Positions 49,625-62,781 of a stretch of 64,000 nt of DNA are shown here, in pieces (within the stretch, counting starts at the first letter, position 1; every line of letters starts with the position of its first letter). The DNA comes from Daldinia sp. FL1419 (lineage: Eukaryota > Ascomycota > Sordariomycetes > Xylariales > Hypoxylaceae): positions 1 to 64,000 of the forward strand of contig MU623507.1 in the NCBI GenBank assembly GCA_025201765.1, read 5' to 3'. The notes beneath the pieces were generated by a model, which was not told where the DNA came from, did not search any database, and saw nothing but the letters and a program-made list of their open reading frames with translations. The position numbers and the translations under genes are program-made.

Positions 49625-50440
49625 TCCCAGCGCAATATGATATTGAAATATTGCACTAGGTCCAGGATGCCGTGATAATCTCTAACAAAGGGACCAAAAT
49701 ATTTAAAGAAGGTTAATAACGGGATGAAATTGAAGAAATAATAAAATACCTATAAATATGCAAATTTTTTTTATTTAATGTAATATATATATAAAAATGA
49801 AATAAATTTTTTAAAGTAGTATTAGATTGTAAATATAATAAGTATAATAATATTATATTATAATATTACAAAATATAAATAAAATATATAAAAAGGATTA
49901 AAATTAATTAAGAAAGGTTATAGGTTGGTAACACTATTTTAAACTATTTTAAAAAACAAATATAATATTGTAGTATTAAAAAGAATTATAAAAATAAAAA
50001 TAAATAATAATTTTTTATAAAGATATAAAATTATTCATATATATTTATATTTTATATAAATTGTATATACCTTAACCCTCCCCCAAAACAACTTCTTTAT
50101 AATATAACAAAACTTTTATTATTTATTGAAAAAAATAATAAAATTATTTTAAACCTTATTATTACCCTATATCTAAACTGCTGCCACACCATTTTATAAA
50201 ATTCAAATATTATAATATATTAAATGTTTTTTTTTATTAAAATTTAATTATTTTTATTAAAAAGTAAATTTTAATAAGAATATAAAATAAAATTAAAATT
50301 ATAATAATATAATTTAATCAAATAAATGGTAGGTAGGTTTTTTTCAGAATATAGTTCTTACCTAAAATAAATATTAAAAGATGGACCAGATACCTATAAT
50401 ATATTTTAGGTAAATCGGAGTAGTAATAAATAATAAATAA
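49625..50440 (+). mobile_element. 5'-truncated LINE copy (~815 bp)
   Basis: It starts in the same part of the LINE as the 32479-33303 copy (CCCAGCGCAATATGATATTG) and runs to the GTAGTAATAAATAATAAATA tail. The flanks AATATTAAATTT and AATATTGAAATTT look like a decayed target duplication. Confidence 0.8.
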
Positions 50441-50449
50441 TATTGAAAT

Positions 50450-50664
50450 TTAAATATTAATATTCTATTAGTACTTTTTATTAAAATATTTTTATAATAA
50501 GATACCTATAACTTATATATAATAAATATATTTAGATTAATAATTTGTCATAATTTGGTATTTTTTAAAAAGTTATTACTTTATCCAGGACGAAGTTTGG
50601 TATATTATATTGAAATTCTTCCAATAAATTATTATGTGAAATTAATAAGAAATTGATAAGAAAT
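50450..50664. repeat. Helitron-body fragment at the border of copia A
   Basis: Positions 50575-50664 (ATCCAGGACGAAGTTTGGTA onward) match the reverse complement of 16080-16210 inside the large Helitron-like copy. The stretch stops where the copia-A LTR starts. Confidence 0.6.
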
Positions 50665-50818
50665 TGTATCACACAATACACAAGGAAAAATTATAATTGT
50701 AAAATTCAAATTATTATTCTTATTATTGGAATTCTAAAATAAAGTGGTGAGGTTTTTTATGGAATTATTATAAGAAAAAGAATTTTTTTATATTATTTTT
50801 AAGTTTATTAATCTAATA
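50665..50818 (-). repeat. Copia-A LTR (3' LTR of the reversed copy)
   Basis: On + it starts TGTATCACACAATACAC and ends ATTAATCTAATA, a mutated form of the LTR start read backwards. About 154 bp. Confidence 0.85.
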
Positions 50819-52116
50819 TATCCCCTTAAATAAAATTAATAAGTAAATTTAAAATATATAACATTAAAAATACAATTTCTTTACACTTTCAAATTAATAT
50901 ATTCCTTTAATTATACTTCTTTAATAACTTCCTTATTCATTTTCTACTTTCATTATATCATTTTATCCATATTTTTAAACACCTTAACTTTCAAATAATC
51001 TAAAATATCTATTAAATTTATTTATTTTTTAAAATAAATATATTTCTTTTTTAATAATATTTTTATAAACCCATTTACATTTATATCCTTTAAATTAATA
51101 TAATTAATTTTAATATAACTTTTTTAAACTTCCTATTTAAATTAATAATTATATATATTTATATATTTTAATTTTATTTTAAATCTTTTAATATTTTTAA
51201 TAATTAATTCAATTATTTATTTATTATCATATAATAAAAATATAATCTAATTTTCAAACTTAATTCCGAAATCTTTAATTAATTATAATATATAAAATCT
51301 TTATTTTGCAATTTAAACCAAAATAAATAGTTTAATTTCAGTAGTAAAAATAATAATTATATTTTATTTACTAATTTTTTAACTAATTATTCCATTAAAT
51401 AATTTTATTATATATATTTATAAATCTTTTTAATTAATTATATTATTAATAAATAAAATATTATTAATAATTTTAAAAATATTGTTTCTACTTAGTTTTA
51501 AAGTATATCCTTATATATATTAAAAATATTATATAATTTAATTAATTATTATATAATATTTTGGATTTGCATTTAAATTGAATTAAATTAGTTTCAAGTA
51601 GGTAAATATAATATTAGGCCAAATAATTATTATCATATATAAAATTAAATTTATTCTTTATTAATATTATTATATTAATTGAAATAAAGTTATTTTTATA
51701 TAAAATAAGAATCTTTTTTTATTATAAGTATTTTAAGGATTTTTTTAATTATTTTCATTAAATTAATAATTTTATTAATATAAATAAATTAACTTAATTA
51801 AATTTAATATTATATTTAATTTCAAATTATTTCAATTTTGAAAAACTATTATAATTTATTATTTCCAATTAATTTATATTATTTTTTAAATTTGGAGATA
51901 ATTAATTTAATTTTTAATTTAATTTTTTTTAATATGTTATAATAATATTGTTTATATAAATAAAAAAAAGGATTTTATTTTTAGTAAATATATATAATTT
52001 TTAAAATATTAAGGTAAAGTTAATTTTTTTTAAAGTTTGTAAGAATTTTTATTATTAAAGTAAAAGGGATTTTTAAAAATTATAAAATATTTTAATAATG
52101 CGTAATATTTTTCCTG

Positions 52117-52587
52117 GTGGTGTTGAAAAGAGGGTTGTAAAAGTAAGAATGGGTAATGGCTTTTTATAGAAATGTGAAATCATTCACATATATTTATATC
52201 CTATATAGATTGCATATATTCCAGCCTTTTTCTAGAATAATTTCTTTATAATATAGTAACATTTTTATTATTTATTAAAAAAAATAATAAAGCCATTTTA
52301 AATCTTGTTATTGCCCCATACCTGGGCCGCTGCTATATTATTTCACAAAGTTTAGGTATTATAATATATAAAATATTTTTCTATATTAAAATTTAATTAA
52401 TTTTATTAAAGGGTAAATTTTAATAAAAATATAAAATAAAAATAAAATTATAATAATATAATTTATTTAAATAGGTAGTAGGTAGGTTTTTTCCAGAATA
52501 TAGTTCCTACCCAGAACAAATACCAAAAGATGGACCGGATACCTGTAATATATTCTAAATAAATTGGGGTAGTAATAAATAAATAAA
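52117..52587 (+). mobile_element. 5'-truncated LINE copy (471 bp)
   Basis: The perfect 14 bp duplication TAATATTTTTCCTG lies at 52103-52116 and 52588-52601. It is inserted in the reversed copia A. The tail is AATAAATAAATAA. Confidence 0.9.
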
Positions 52588-52601
52588 TAATATTTTTCCT
52601 G

Positions 52602-53730
52602 ATTATTGATACCTTTAGGGTATATATATAAATATGTTTTTTTTTTGAATTTTATATTTATAAATACATTTATTATGTTGTATTATATAAGTTTAAGATT
52701 GTATTTAATTATTATTATTATAAGTATTTAAAAGGATCTTCTAATAAGTATTAAGGTATTAGTTTTTTTATTACTAATTATTTACTAATTTCCTTTTATT
52801 ATTAAATATGCTTTGCACCGTTAGAAAAAATTATATTTATTGGTTTTATAAATATAAATCTATATATATCTAAATATTTACTTATTCTTATATTAATCAT
52901 TTAATTATAATATATTTTTTTAGGTATATATATCGGTGTAACCTTTAAGGTGGATTTATTTGATTTTTTAAAATATTTTATATAATGAATAATTTTAAAT
53001 ATTTAAATATTATTTTAAAAGTTTTAATAAGTCTTTTCTATATATTTTCTTATATTTATTAATTTTTATTAAGAATGTTTAAACGGAATTATTTGAATTT
53101 TCTTTATTATATTAAAAGAATTAATAAATAAATTTTAACATTTTTATTTTATTAATTATATATCCTTTATATAGTTATACCAATTCTATCTATTAAAGAA
53201 TCAATATAAAACATTACTTTCTATAACATATAATATTTATTATTAAAAATAATATAAAGAATTATTAATATTTTAATATAAATAATGAATAAAATTATTA
53301 ATAAAAAATTATCCAAAAAAAGTAATAAATAAAAATGTACTTTTATATAAGGGTAATTAATTTTTATAATAAAGGTTTTTTCTTTTTTTTTTAATAACCC
53401 ATTTGATTTTATTAGCTCGTTAATTATACCTAACATATCCACATTTTTAATTTATTTTACAAAGCTTGCTTAAATATCATTATATATATTTATTCCTTTT
53501 TTAAATTAAAAATTTTAAATAAATTTTAATAAATTATTATATTAATTTATGTTATAAGTCATTAATTTATTTTTAAATTTATTTTATAATTTTTGGAAAT
53601 TATTATTAAAGACTTTATTTTTTTGAACGTAATATCCCTTAATTTTATAATTTTATTAATATATAAGCTTTAAATTTTATATATATTTATAAATATATAA
53701 TTTATTAAGAAACTTATTTATATTGTAGGA
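52602..53730 (-). pseudogene. Copia-A pol remnant, reversed copy (first part)
   Basis: The minus-strand frame at 53221-53442 (MDMLGIINELIKSNGLL...) matches the translated + sequence at about 60177-60400 of the other copia-A copy. This places it in the integrase region. Stops flank it on both sides. Confidence 0.7.
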
Positions 53731-56700
53731 TTAGTTTTTTTGGATTGGTTGCTTCGTGACTAGTTTGACTTTTAGGACCATATATTATTAAATTAGAATA
53801 ATATAATTACGTAATTAAACCTACTTTGCAAAACCTTATTAGCTTCCATGGAACTAACCCTTTCAAGGTTTCTATAGGCTTTTTGGAATATAAATAGGTT
53901 TCCAAGAGTTGTTTTCTTGTTTGATTAGCTCAAACTCATTATAGTTCTATAAGGATCACTTTTATAGAATTTTATATAAATATATTGAATTGGGGTTTAT
54001 GGAATACCCCCTTTTAAGGTTTACATATAATTTTTTAAATATAAATAACCTTTTAAGAATTGTTTTTTTGTTTAATTAGTTAAATTTCTTTATAATTTAT
54101 TTAATTCTTTTAGGATCACTTTTATAAAGCTTTATATAAATAATATATATTTTTTTATTTATAATTTTTAATATGTATTACTATTACCAAACAATCACAT
54201 ATATTAGTTTTTTTATCCGATCATTTTGATATTTTCTTTAAAATATAGTTATTTTGTATCCTCGAGCTCATATAATCTTTGGCCTGTTATGGGTTAGTTG
54301 AAGTGCAGGGCATATGCTACAAAAGCTATTATAGCTGCTGTTAAATAGTATTAACCCTAAATTAGAACTCCTATTCAATATATAAGCCCCCAAGAGTTAA
54401 TTCTTGCCTAATTAAATTAAGCTTTTTAACATTAATTTATTTAACTTTTCTTATAGTTTTTTACAATAATTTATAATCTTATTTTTAATTGAATATATTA
54501 TTTTTTTTATTTCCCAAATATTAGTTACTATTGTAAACAATTATTTTTATTAATTTTTTATTTAATTACTTTATTATCTTTTTTAAGATATAATTATTTT
54601 ATATTTAGTTGTTAAATTTCCTATTTAATGTATAAGTTCTTAGGAAATGAATCTTATTTAATTAGTTTAAGTTCATTATGGTCCTTTAAGAGTTTTTTCT
54701 ATAGAACCTTTATACGAATATATATAGTTTTAATTCTTTTTTTAAGTAAGATTTCTTATAGAATACTATTATTTACAAACAGTCACATATATCTGTTCTC
54801 TTATACAATTATTCTATTCTTCTTCTTAAAATATAATCATCTTATATTTTCTTTCTTATATAACTTCTGGTTTATTATAAAGTAATTAATTTAATATACA
54901 TTATTATTAATAAATAATTACTTTTATTAACTTTTTTATTTAATTATTCTGATAGCTTTTTTAAGATATAATTTATAATGGGTTAATTAAAATATAAGGC
55001 AAGATATATCCTATAGGAGTTATTAGAGCTCCTGTTTAATATATAAGCCCTTAAGAATTGATTCTTGTCTAATCAGGTTAATCTCTTTAATCCCCACCTT
55101 TCATATAGATTCTTACAATAGTTTATCATTTTTCTCTCTTATTAAATATATGTTTATTCTATCTTTTGAATACTAGTTACCATTGTTAGTAGTTATATTT
55201 ATTAATCTTTTTATTTAATCATTTTAATATGTTTTTTAAGATATAATTATTATATATCTTTTATTTTATTTAACCTTTTAATTTGTTATGGGGTAATTGA
55301 AGTATTATTAAAGCTCTTATTTAACATATAGGTTCTTAAAAATTAATTATTATTTGATTAGATTAAATTTTCTATTATAATAAATTAGGATAATGTAATT
55401 ACGTAATTGAAGTTATTTTGTAAGATTTTATTAACTTTTATGGAATAAATTCTTTTAAAGTTTCTATAGGATTTTTGGATATATATATGCCTTTAAGAGT
55501 TGTTTTTCTTATTTAATTAAATCAAGTTTAATAGGATTATTACTTTCTTTTATAATTTTTATAATAGTTGATAAATTTGCTTTTTTATTGAATATTATTT
55601 GTTGAGTGTTAGTTATTATTGTTAATGGTTATTTTTATTAATCCTTCTATTTGATTATTTTAATATTATTTTTTAAGATATAATTACCTTATATTTTTTA
55701 TTAGTTGAAGTGTAGGGTTGGATATATTCTGTAGGAGTTATTAAAGGTCTTATTTAATATATAAGCCTTTAAAAATTATTTTTCTTATTTAATTAAATAA
55801 AGTTTTCAAGTATAGAATCCTTAGTTTTCTTATAAAGCATCATATAAAATATATATTTTTAATCCTCTTATAAAATATAATTTCTTTGGAGCATGTTATT
55901 ATTATTAAGTAATTATTTTTATTAATTCTTTTATTTAATTATTTTAATATTTTTTTTAAAATATAATTAATTTATATCTTTTATTTTATTAAAGTTTATT
56001 AGATTTTCAAAAATAACCTATCTTAAAGTTTCTATAAGCTTTTCTAGGATATATATAGGCCTTCAAAAGTTATTTTCTTATTTAATCAGATTAAGTTCTC
56101 TATTATAAAAATTAAACTCTTTAAATAATACCTTTCATAAAACTTCTTATAATATTATACAATTTTTTTATTTCTAATTAAATATATTACTTTTTCTATT
56201 TTTTAAATACTAATTACCATTATTAATAATTATTTTTATTAACCTTTTATTTAATTATTTTAATACCTTTTTTAAAATATAATTTATTATAAAGTAATTG
56301 AAATATAAGATAAGGCATATCCTCTAGGAACTATTCAAGCTCCTCTTCAATTAAAATTCTTATTTAATATATAGATTTTTAAGAATTAATTTTTGTTTAA
56401 TTAGGTGAAATTTTTATATATCAATTTATTTAACTTTTCTTATAACTTCTTATAATAATTTATAACCTTATCTCCAATTAAATATATTATCCATTTTATT
56501 TTTTAAATATTAATAATTACCTTTATTAATTAGTTTTTTATTTAATTATTTAAATACCTTTTTTAAAATATAATCACTTAAATACATAAATAACTAATAG
56601 AATTCTTATTCAATTAGAATTTTTGTTCAATTATAACTCCTATTTAATAATATTAATTCTAAATTAAAATTTTTATTTAATATATAAATCTCTAAATATT

Positions 56701-57036
56701 AATTCTTATTTAATTAAATTAAACTCTTTAAATATTACCTTTATATATTTTTTTACAATAATTTATAATTTCTTTTTCTTATTAAATATATTATTAATTT
56801 TACCTTTTAAACACTAACTACCATTATTAACAATCAATTTTATTAATCTTTTATTTAATTACTTTAATACCTACCTTCTTTAAGATATAATTACTTTATA
56901 TTTAATTATTAAAATTCTTATTAAATTAAAACACCTATTTAATTGGAACACCTATTCAATCAAAACTCCTATTTAATTAGAGTTCTTAATTAGAGTTCTT
57001 ATTTAATACCTTAATTAAACAATTTCCAAGGGGATT

Positions 57037-57188
57037 TGTTGGATTAGTAAACCTAAAAATAGCGTGGAAAAATTCTCTCCCTTACAACAATTCCATAAAA
57101 AGCCTTACTGCTCTATTTTAGAATTCTAAGAATAATAAGAATAATTTAAATTCTACAATTATAATTTTTCTTTATATATTATATAATA
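57037..57188 (+). repeat. Copia-A 5' LTR (152 bp)
   Basis: Begins TGTTGGATTAGTAAACC and ends ATATAATA, where the last C of the usual CA is changed to T. Confidence 0.9.
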
Positions 57189-58637
57189 ATTAAGAATTTT
57201 AATTATATTCTAATACAAATATATAGTTAATATTAACTTAATTATACTATATAAATATATATTTAATATAATTTTAATTATATCCAATTAAATAATATTA
57301 TTTAAGAATACTGCAAAAAAAAGCTAATTATTTATATTTAATGATTAGGAAATATAGAATTAAGCCTTTATAACTTTAGTTTATAATTTAGATATATGAG
57401 ATTGACTAAATCTAGAAAATATTAATCCAATAAGGAGATCTTTATTCTTTTTGATTTTTTAGTTAACATAACCAAATATTAAAGATTATAAAGTTAATTC
57501 TAAAAATTTAAACAATTTATCAGCCTTTAAAAGAAATAAATAAAATAATGTAACAAATATGTTTAACAATTTTATTATAAATGTTTACCCTTATAATACA
57601 AATTAATTTACATTAGTTAAAAAACTCCACTACAATGAAAATATATAGATATATATATGAATTATAATTTTATATAATATTAAATATAATAAATTAACCT
57701 AATTTTTAAATTATATAATAAAAATTGTATTAAAATTTTACCAAATATTAATTTCGTTTTTAACCCAAAATGTTTGAGAGAAATACATTGTTTTCAAAAA
57801 AATCTTTGATACTAATTCCAACAAATATAAGGTAAAAAAATATTATAAGAAAATAATAATACCACTATTGAAATAATTTAAAGATTAAAAAGAATAAATT
57901 ACCTCTTAAAAAATAGTTATACTATATAGAACAAATAAAAAGCTTACTACTATTATTAATTTATAAAAATGGTTCCTAATTATTTTATAAATAATAATAT
58001 TAATACTTCAAAAATGGACATCCATTTAAATAGTAATATATTAAAAAAAAATTAACAATAAAACACTAATTTTTAAAAATATTATTTATTTTTTTAAAAA
58101 TTATACCCATATTATAGGTATAAATTAAAAAAGAAAAGGAAAAATCTATAAAAATACCTTTACTACTTACTACAAAAATAATAATACTAACAACTCTAAC
58201 AAAAAAAAAATCCTTATAAAAAAAAACTAACTAAATAAAATAAATAATCAAACAAACATCAAAACAACTTAAATAAATAAAAAAAAAATAATACAAATAC
58301 TAACCAATATCCACATCCACCAACACACAAATACAAGTACAATAAATATAAGACTTACTTAGGCTCTCATAAAATCAAAAAATATTTCTATATCATCAAA
58401 TCAAAATATCCTAAATATTTCAAAATTAATATACAATTTAATATATTCATATAAAAAAAAATCAAACATAACCCCAAATTAGCAACAAAAATAAAAGCTC
58501 TTAATAGTCCCAAAAAAAAGGAAAAAGATAAAAATAATGTAACTAACCAAAAAAATAAAAATTAATTATTAAAATAAATAACAACCTCAAAATCAAAAAC
58601 AACATTTATAATAAATATTATAGGTATTGCTTACAAC

Positions 58638-58910
58638 ATGAATCATTATTCCTTAAAAAACTCAGCTATACTAGACTTAAAAACCATAATATACATCTTC
58701 AACCAAATATTAAAGTTTATTAATTACAAAAAAACTCCTCCAAAAAAATATATTGTTACTAAAAACAATAAGGTCCAAATATTAAATTACAAATATATCA
58801 ATATTAAAATTAAATATATTAACAATATTATAAAAATTAAGCTTTTGGATATAGTATACTATTTAAATTTCGCCTGTAACCTCATATTTCTACAAGTTCT
58901 TAGAAGGTAA
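58638..58910 (+). pseudogene. Copia-A protease-region remnant (90 codons open)
   Basis: This open stretch reads AILDLKTIIYIFNQ, then KYIVTKNNKVQILNY, then YYLNFACNLIFLQVLRR. It is the copia protease region (DSG-T-..-I-FN; V.Y.P.F..NL.S...L). The catalytic DSG is DLK at 58674-58682, explained by C-to-T and G-to-A changes. It is open by chance, not an active gene. Confidence 0.82.
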
Positions 58911-59059
58911 GGGTATTAGTAGAACAACCACCAGGAACACACTTATTTAAGGTTTTAAAATAATAAAACTATAACCAAACTTATTAATTATTTTAATTAA
59001 TTCATATTTAAGGATATCTTTTTTAAAATATTTAAATTAACATTCTATGTATAACGTAA

Positions 59060-62000
59060 CAAACTTAATTAAAAAAGGCAAATATTAATAATAAATATAT
59101 TTAAATGGCATTTAAGATTAGGATATTCAGGCCTGCAAACATTAGAAAATCTTATTAAAACAAACATTAAAATCCAAATTAAAAAAATTAAAATAATTAA
59201 TTACAAAATGTATATTATTATTAAAATTAAATATTAAATAAATCAAATATTTAGATATATTAATGAAATTTTAAGAATAAAATTAGCTTTTAATTTTTAT
59301 AATATTAAGGAATTAGATAATAGTTTTATAAATTTATTATTAATTATAGATTAATGGATTGGAATGATGTTCAATTATTATCTTATAAATCAAATAGTAA
59401 TATTAATTATTAAAACCTTAAAAAATTTTATTAATATTTTAAAGATTTAATATGATATTATTTTAAAAGTTTAGGAATTTAATTAAAAAATTATTGAAAA
59501 AAAATTAGCAATTTATATATACCTAAAAAATCTATATATAAAAATTAAACTTTTGGTAGTTTACACATAAATTCAAAACGGTGCTGCTGAATATTTGGGG
59601 GGTGTAATTAAGGATAAGGCAAGAACCATAAAAACACATTCAAAATTACCTTATTTTTTATAACCCAAAATTTATAAAGTAACAATATACTTACATAATT
59701 AAACATTATAATATAAAATAAATTAATAAATATTATATAATTGATTTTATATATATATTAATATAAATAACAGTTTTACAATTTATAATTAAAAATTTTA
59801 ATAAGGTTATTTTTGGGTATACAACTACAAGACCTACACTATAGCGACGACAGTACTTAAAAAATCAAACAAACTAAAAAAACTCAATCCCAAAACATAA
59901 ATAAGTTTTTTAGTAAGTTATGTGTTCACAAATATATATAAAATTTAGAATTCACATACCAATAAAATAATAGAACTAAGAAATGTTACATTCAAAGAAA
60001 ACAAAATCTTTAACAATAATCTCTAGAAGTTACAAGATAAACTCAAAAATAAACTAATAACCTATAAAATAAATCAATATAACAACCTACTAAAATCTAT
60101 CCAAAATTCCTAATTTAAAAAAAGAATAAACATATATAATAATATTTAAGCAAATTTTTTAGAGCAAACCAAAAATGTAAATATACTAGGTATAATTAAC
60201 AAACTAATAGAACTAGGCAGGTTATTAGACGAAAAGGAAAAAACCTTTATTATAAAGATTGATTACCTTTATATAAAGGCACATTTTTATTTATTATTTT
60301 TTTTTGAATAATTTTTTATTAATAATTTTACTTATTATTTATACCAAAACATCAATAACCCCTTATATTATTTTTAATAATAAATATTATATATTATGGA
60401 AAATAATATTTCATATTAACTTTCTAACAGGCAAAATTAATACATATAAAAAATGTGTAATTAATAAAACAAAAATGTTAAGATTTATTTATTAACCCCT
60501 TTAATATAATAAAGAAAATTTAAGTAATTCCGTTTAAACATTCTCAATAAAAATTAATGAACATAAGAAAATATATAGAAAAGACTTATTAAAATTTTCA
60601 AAACAACATTCAAACATTTAGAATTATTTATTATATAAAATGTTTTAAGAAGTTGAATGAGTTTATTTTAAGAGTTATATCAATATACATATCTGGGAGA
60701 TTATATTGTGATTAGATAATTAATATAAGAACAAGCAGGTACTCAGGTATATATAGATTTATACTTATAAAATTGATAAGTATAATTTTTTCTAATAATG
60801 CAAGATATATTTAATAATAAGAAAAGATTAGTAAGCAATCAGTAATAAAGAAACCTATGCCTTTACATTCATTAAAAAAATTTTTTAGGTATTAATGGTA
60901 ATAATAATTAAATATAATTTTGAGTTTATATAATATGATGTAATAAATGTGTTTATAAATATAAAACTTAAAAAAAATATGTTTATGTATATGCCCTAAA
61001 GATACTAACAGTTAGGAAAGATATTTTATATTATTAAAATATTTTATGGTTTTTAAGAATTATTTTTCCTTTAGTAACAAGAATTTTTAAGAATTTTGAA
61101 AAAATTTAATTTTACCTTAATATTTTAAGAGTTATATATATTTATTAAAAATAAAATCCTTCTTTTTATATATATGGATAATATTATTATAATATATTAA
61201 AAAAAGATTAAATTAAAAATTAAATTAATTATTTCTAAGTTTAAAAAATGATATGAATTAATTGGAAGTGATGAATTATAATGGTTTCTTAAAATTGAAA
61301 TAGTTTAAAATCAAGTATAATGTTAAATTTGGTTAAATTAATCTATTTATATTAATAAAATTATTAATTTAGTAAAAATAACTAAAAAAATCCTTGAAAT
61401 GCCTATAACAAAAGAAGAGTTACTATTTTATATAAGAATGGCCTTATTTTAATTAATATAGTGATATTAGTAAAAAATAGGTTTAATCTTATATATTGTA
61501 ATGATTACCTAGTTTGATATTGTATTTACCTATTTGAAATTAATCTAATTTAATTTAAATTTAAGTCTAAAATATTATATAATAATTGATTAAATTATAT
61601 AATATTTTTAGTATATATGAGGATATGTTTTAGAACTAAATGGAGGCAATGTTTTTGAAGTTGTTAGTAATGTTTCATTTATTAATAACATAATTAATTA
61701 AAAAAGTTTATAAATATATATAATGAAATTATTTAATGGAATAATTGGTTGGAGAGTTAGTAAATAAGATATAATTATTATTTTTATTATTAAAACTAAA
61801 CTATTTACTTTGGTTTAAATTATAAAAGAAGGATTTTATATATTATGGCTAATTAAGGATTTTGGAATTAAGTTTAAAAATTAAATTATATTTTTGTTAT
61901 ATGATAATAAGTAAATAATTGGATTAGTTATTAAAAATATTAAAAAATTTAAAATGAAGTTAAGGTATATGGATATATATAATTATTAATTTAGATAGGA

Positions 62001-62300
62001 AGTTTAGAAAAATTATATTAAAATTGATTACATTAATTTAGAAAATATAAATATAAATGGGTTTATAAAAGTGTTATTAAAGAAAAGTATACCTGTTTTA
62101 GAGAATAGATAGGTTTGGTGGATATTTTAGATTATTTAAAAATCAAAATGTTCAGAAATGTGGATAAGATGATATAATAGAAATAGGAGATGAATGAAGA
62201 AATTATTGAAAAGGTATGATTAGAGGAATATATTAATTTGAAGGTGTAAAAAGATTGTGTTTTTGATGTTATACGTTTTAGATTTGCTTGTTGATTTTAT
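59060..62300 (+). pseudogene. Copia-A integrase / RT remnant
   Basis: At 59106-59156 the + frame reads WHLRLGYSGLQTLENLI, the GAG-pre-integrase motif. The region near 60180-60420 repeats in the reversed copy. Later parts (61-62.3 kb) should be RT and RNase H but are too decayed for me to name motifs. The frame at 60304-60495 is part of this remnant. Confidence 0.78.
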
Positions 62301-62311
62301 TTGGGGGGGTG

Positions 62312-62463
62312 TGTTAAATTAATAAACTTAAAAATAGTGTGGAAAAATTCTTTCCTTTGTAATAATTCTATAAAAAGCCTTATTGTTCTATTTTAGAATT
62401 CTAAGAATAATAAGAATAACTTAAATTCTACAATCATAATTTTTCCCTGTGTATTGTGTAATA
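62312..62463 (+). repeat. Copia-A 3' LTR (152 bp)
   Basis: Begins TGTTAAATTAATAAAC and ends TGTATTGTGTAATA. Differences from the 5' LTR are mostly C/T and G/A transitions. Confidence 0.9.
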
Positions 62464-62781
62464 GGATTTTACTGATATAAATTCTTGTTCAATTGAAAAA
62501 ACTATATGCCATAAGAAGCTACAAGCACGCGCATAAAATATAAGAAAAATTCCAAACCATTTTAATTCATTATATTAATTTAAAATTTATATAAAAATAT
62601 TAATAATTAATATTATTTAAAAAATAATTAAATTTATGGTCTTTTAAGATAGGTTATATATATTTCTAATAAAAAATTATTATATAATAGTTAAAAATAT
62701 TCAAAAATATAGGGGATATATTTGGAAATTAATTAATTAATTAGGATTATAATACAACTAATGAAATAAGAAAGATATAAA

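Larger units (their letters stand above)
57037..62463 (+). mobile_element. Full-length copia-A LTR retrotransposon (5427 bp)
   Basis: LTRs of 152 bp lie at 57037-57188 and 62312-62463. The 5 bp duplication GGATT is at 57032-57036 and 62464-62468. A G-rich primer tract, GGGGGGGTG, lies directly before the 3' LTR. The interior shows protease, then pre-integrase, then integrase on +, as in Ty1/copia. The right LTR and the G-rich tract keep more G/C than the left LTR. It sits inside a Helitron-like copy. Confidence 0.92.
53731..62781 (-). mobile_element. Helitron-like element containing a copia-A copy
   Basis: The low end is TTAG at 53731-53734 (CTAA on minus) with the GGTTGC-TTC-GTGACT hairpin. 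The high end is GAAAGATATAAA at 62770-62781. It is flanked by A53730 and T62782. Without the inserted copia A it is about 3.6 kb. The module phrase TTTATTTAATTATTTTAATA recurs near 54546, 54930, 55210, 55640, 55930, 56245, 56545 and 56845, roughly every 280-430 bp. Confidence 0.75.

Noticed and set aside
54628..54885. 85-codon + frame predicted to be membrane-like
   Set aside because: AT-rich module DNA of the Helitron-like family gives Leu/Ile/Phe/Tyr-rich frames by chance. No homologous frame is conserved in sister modules.
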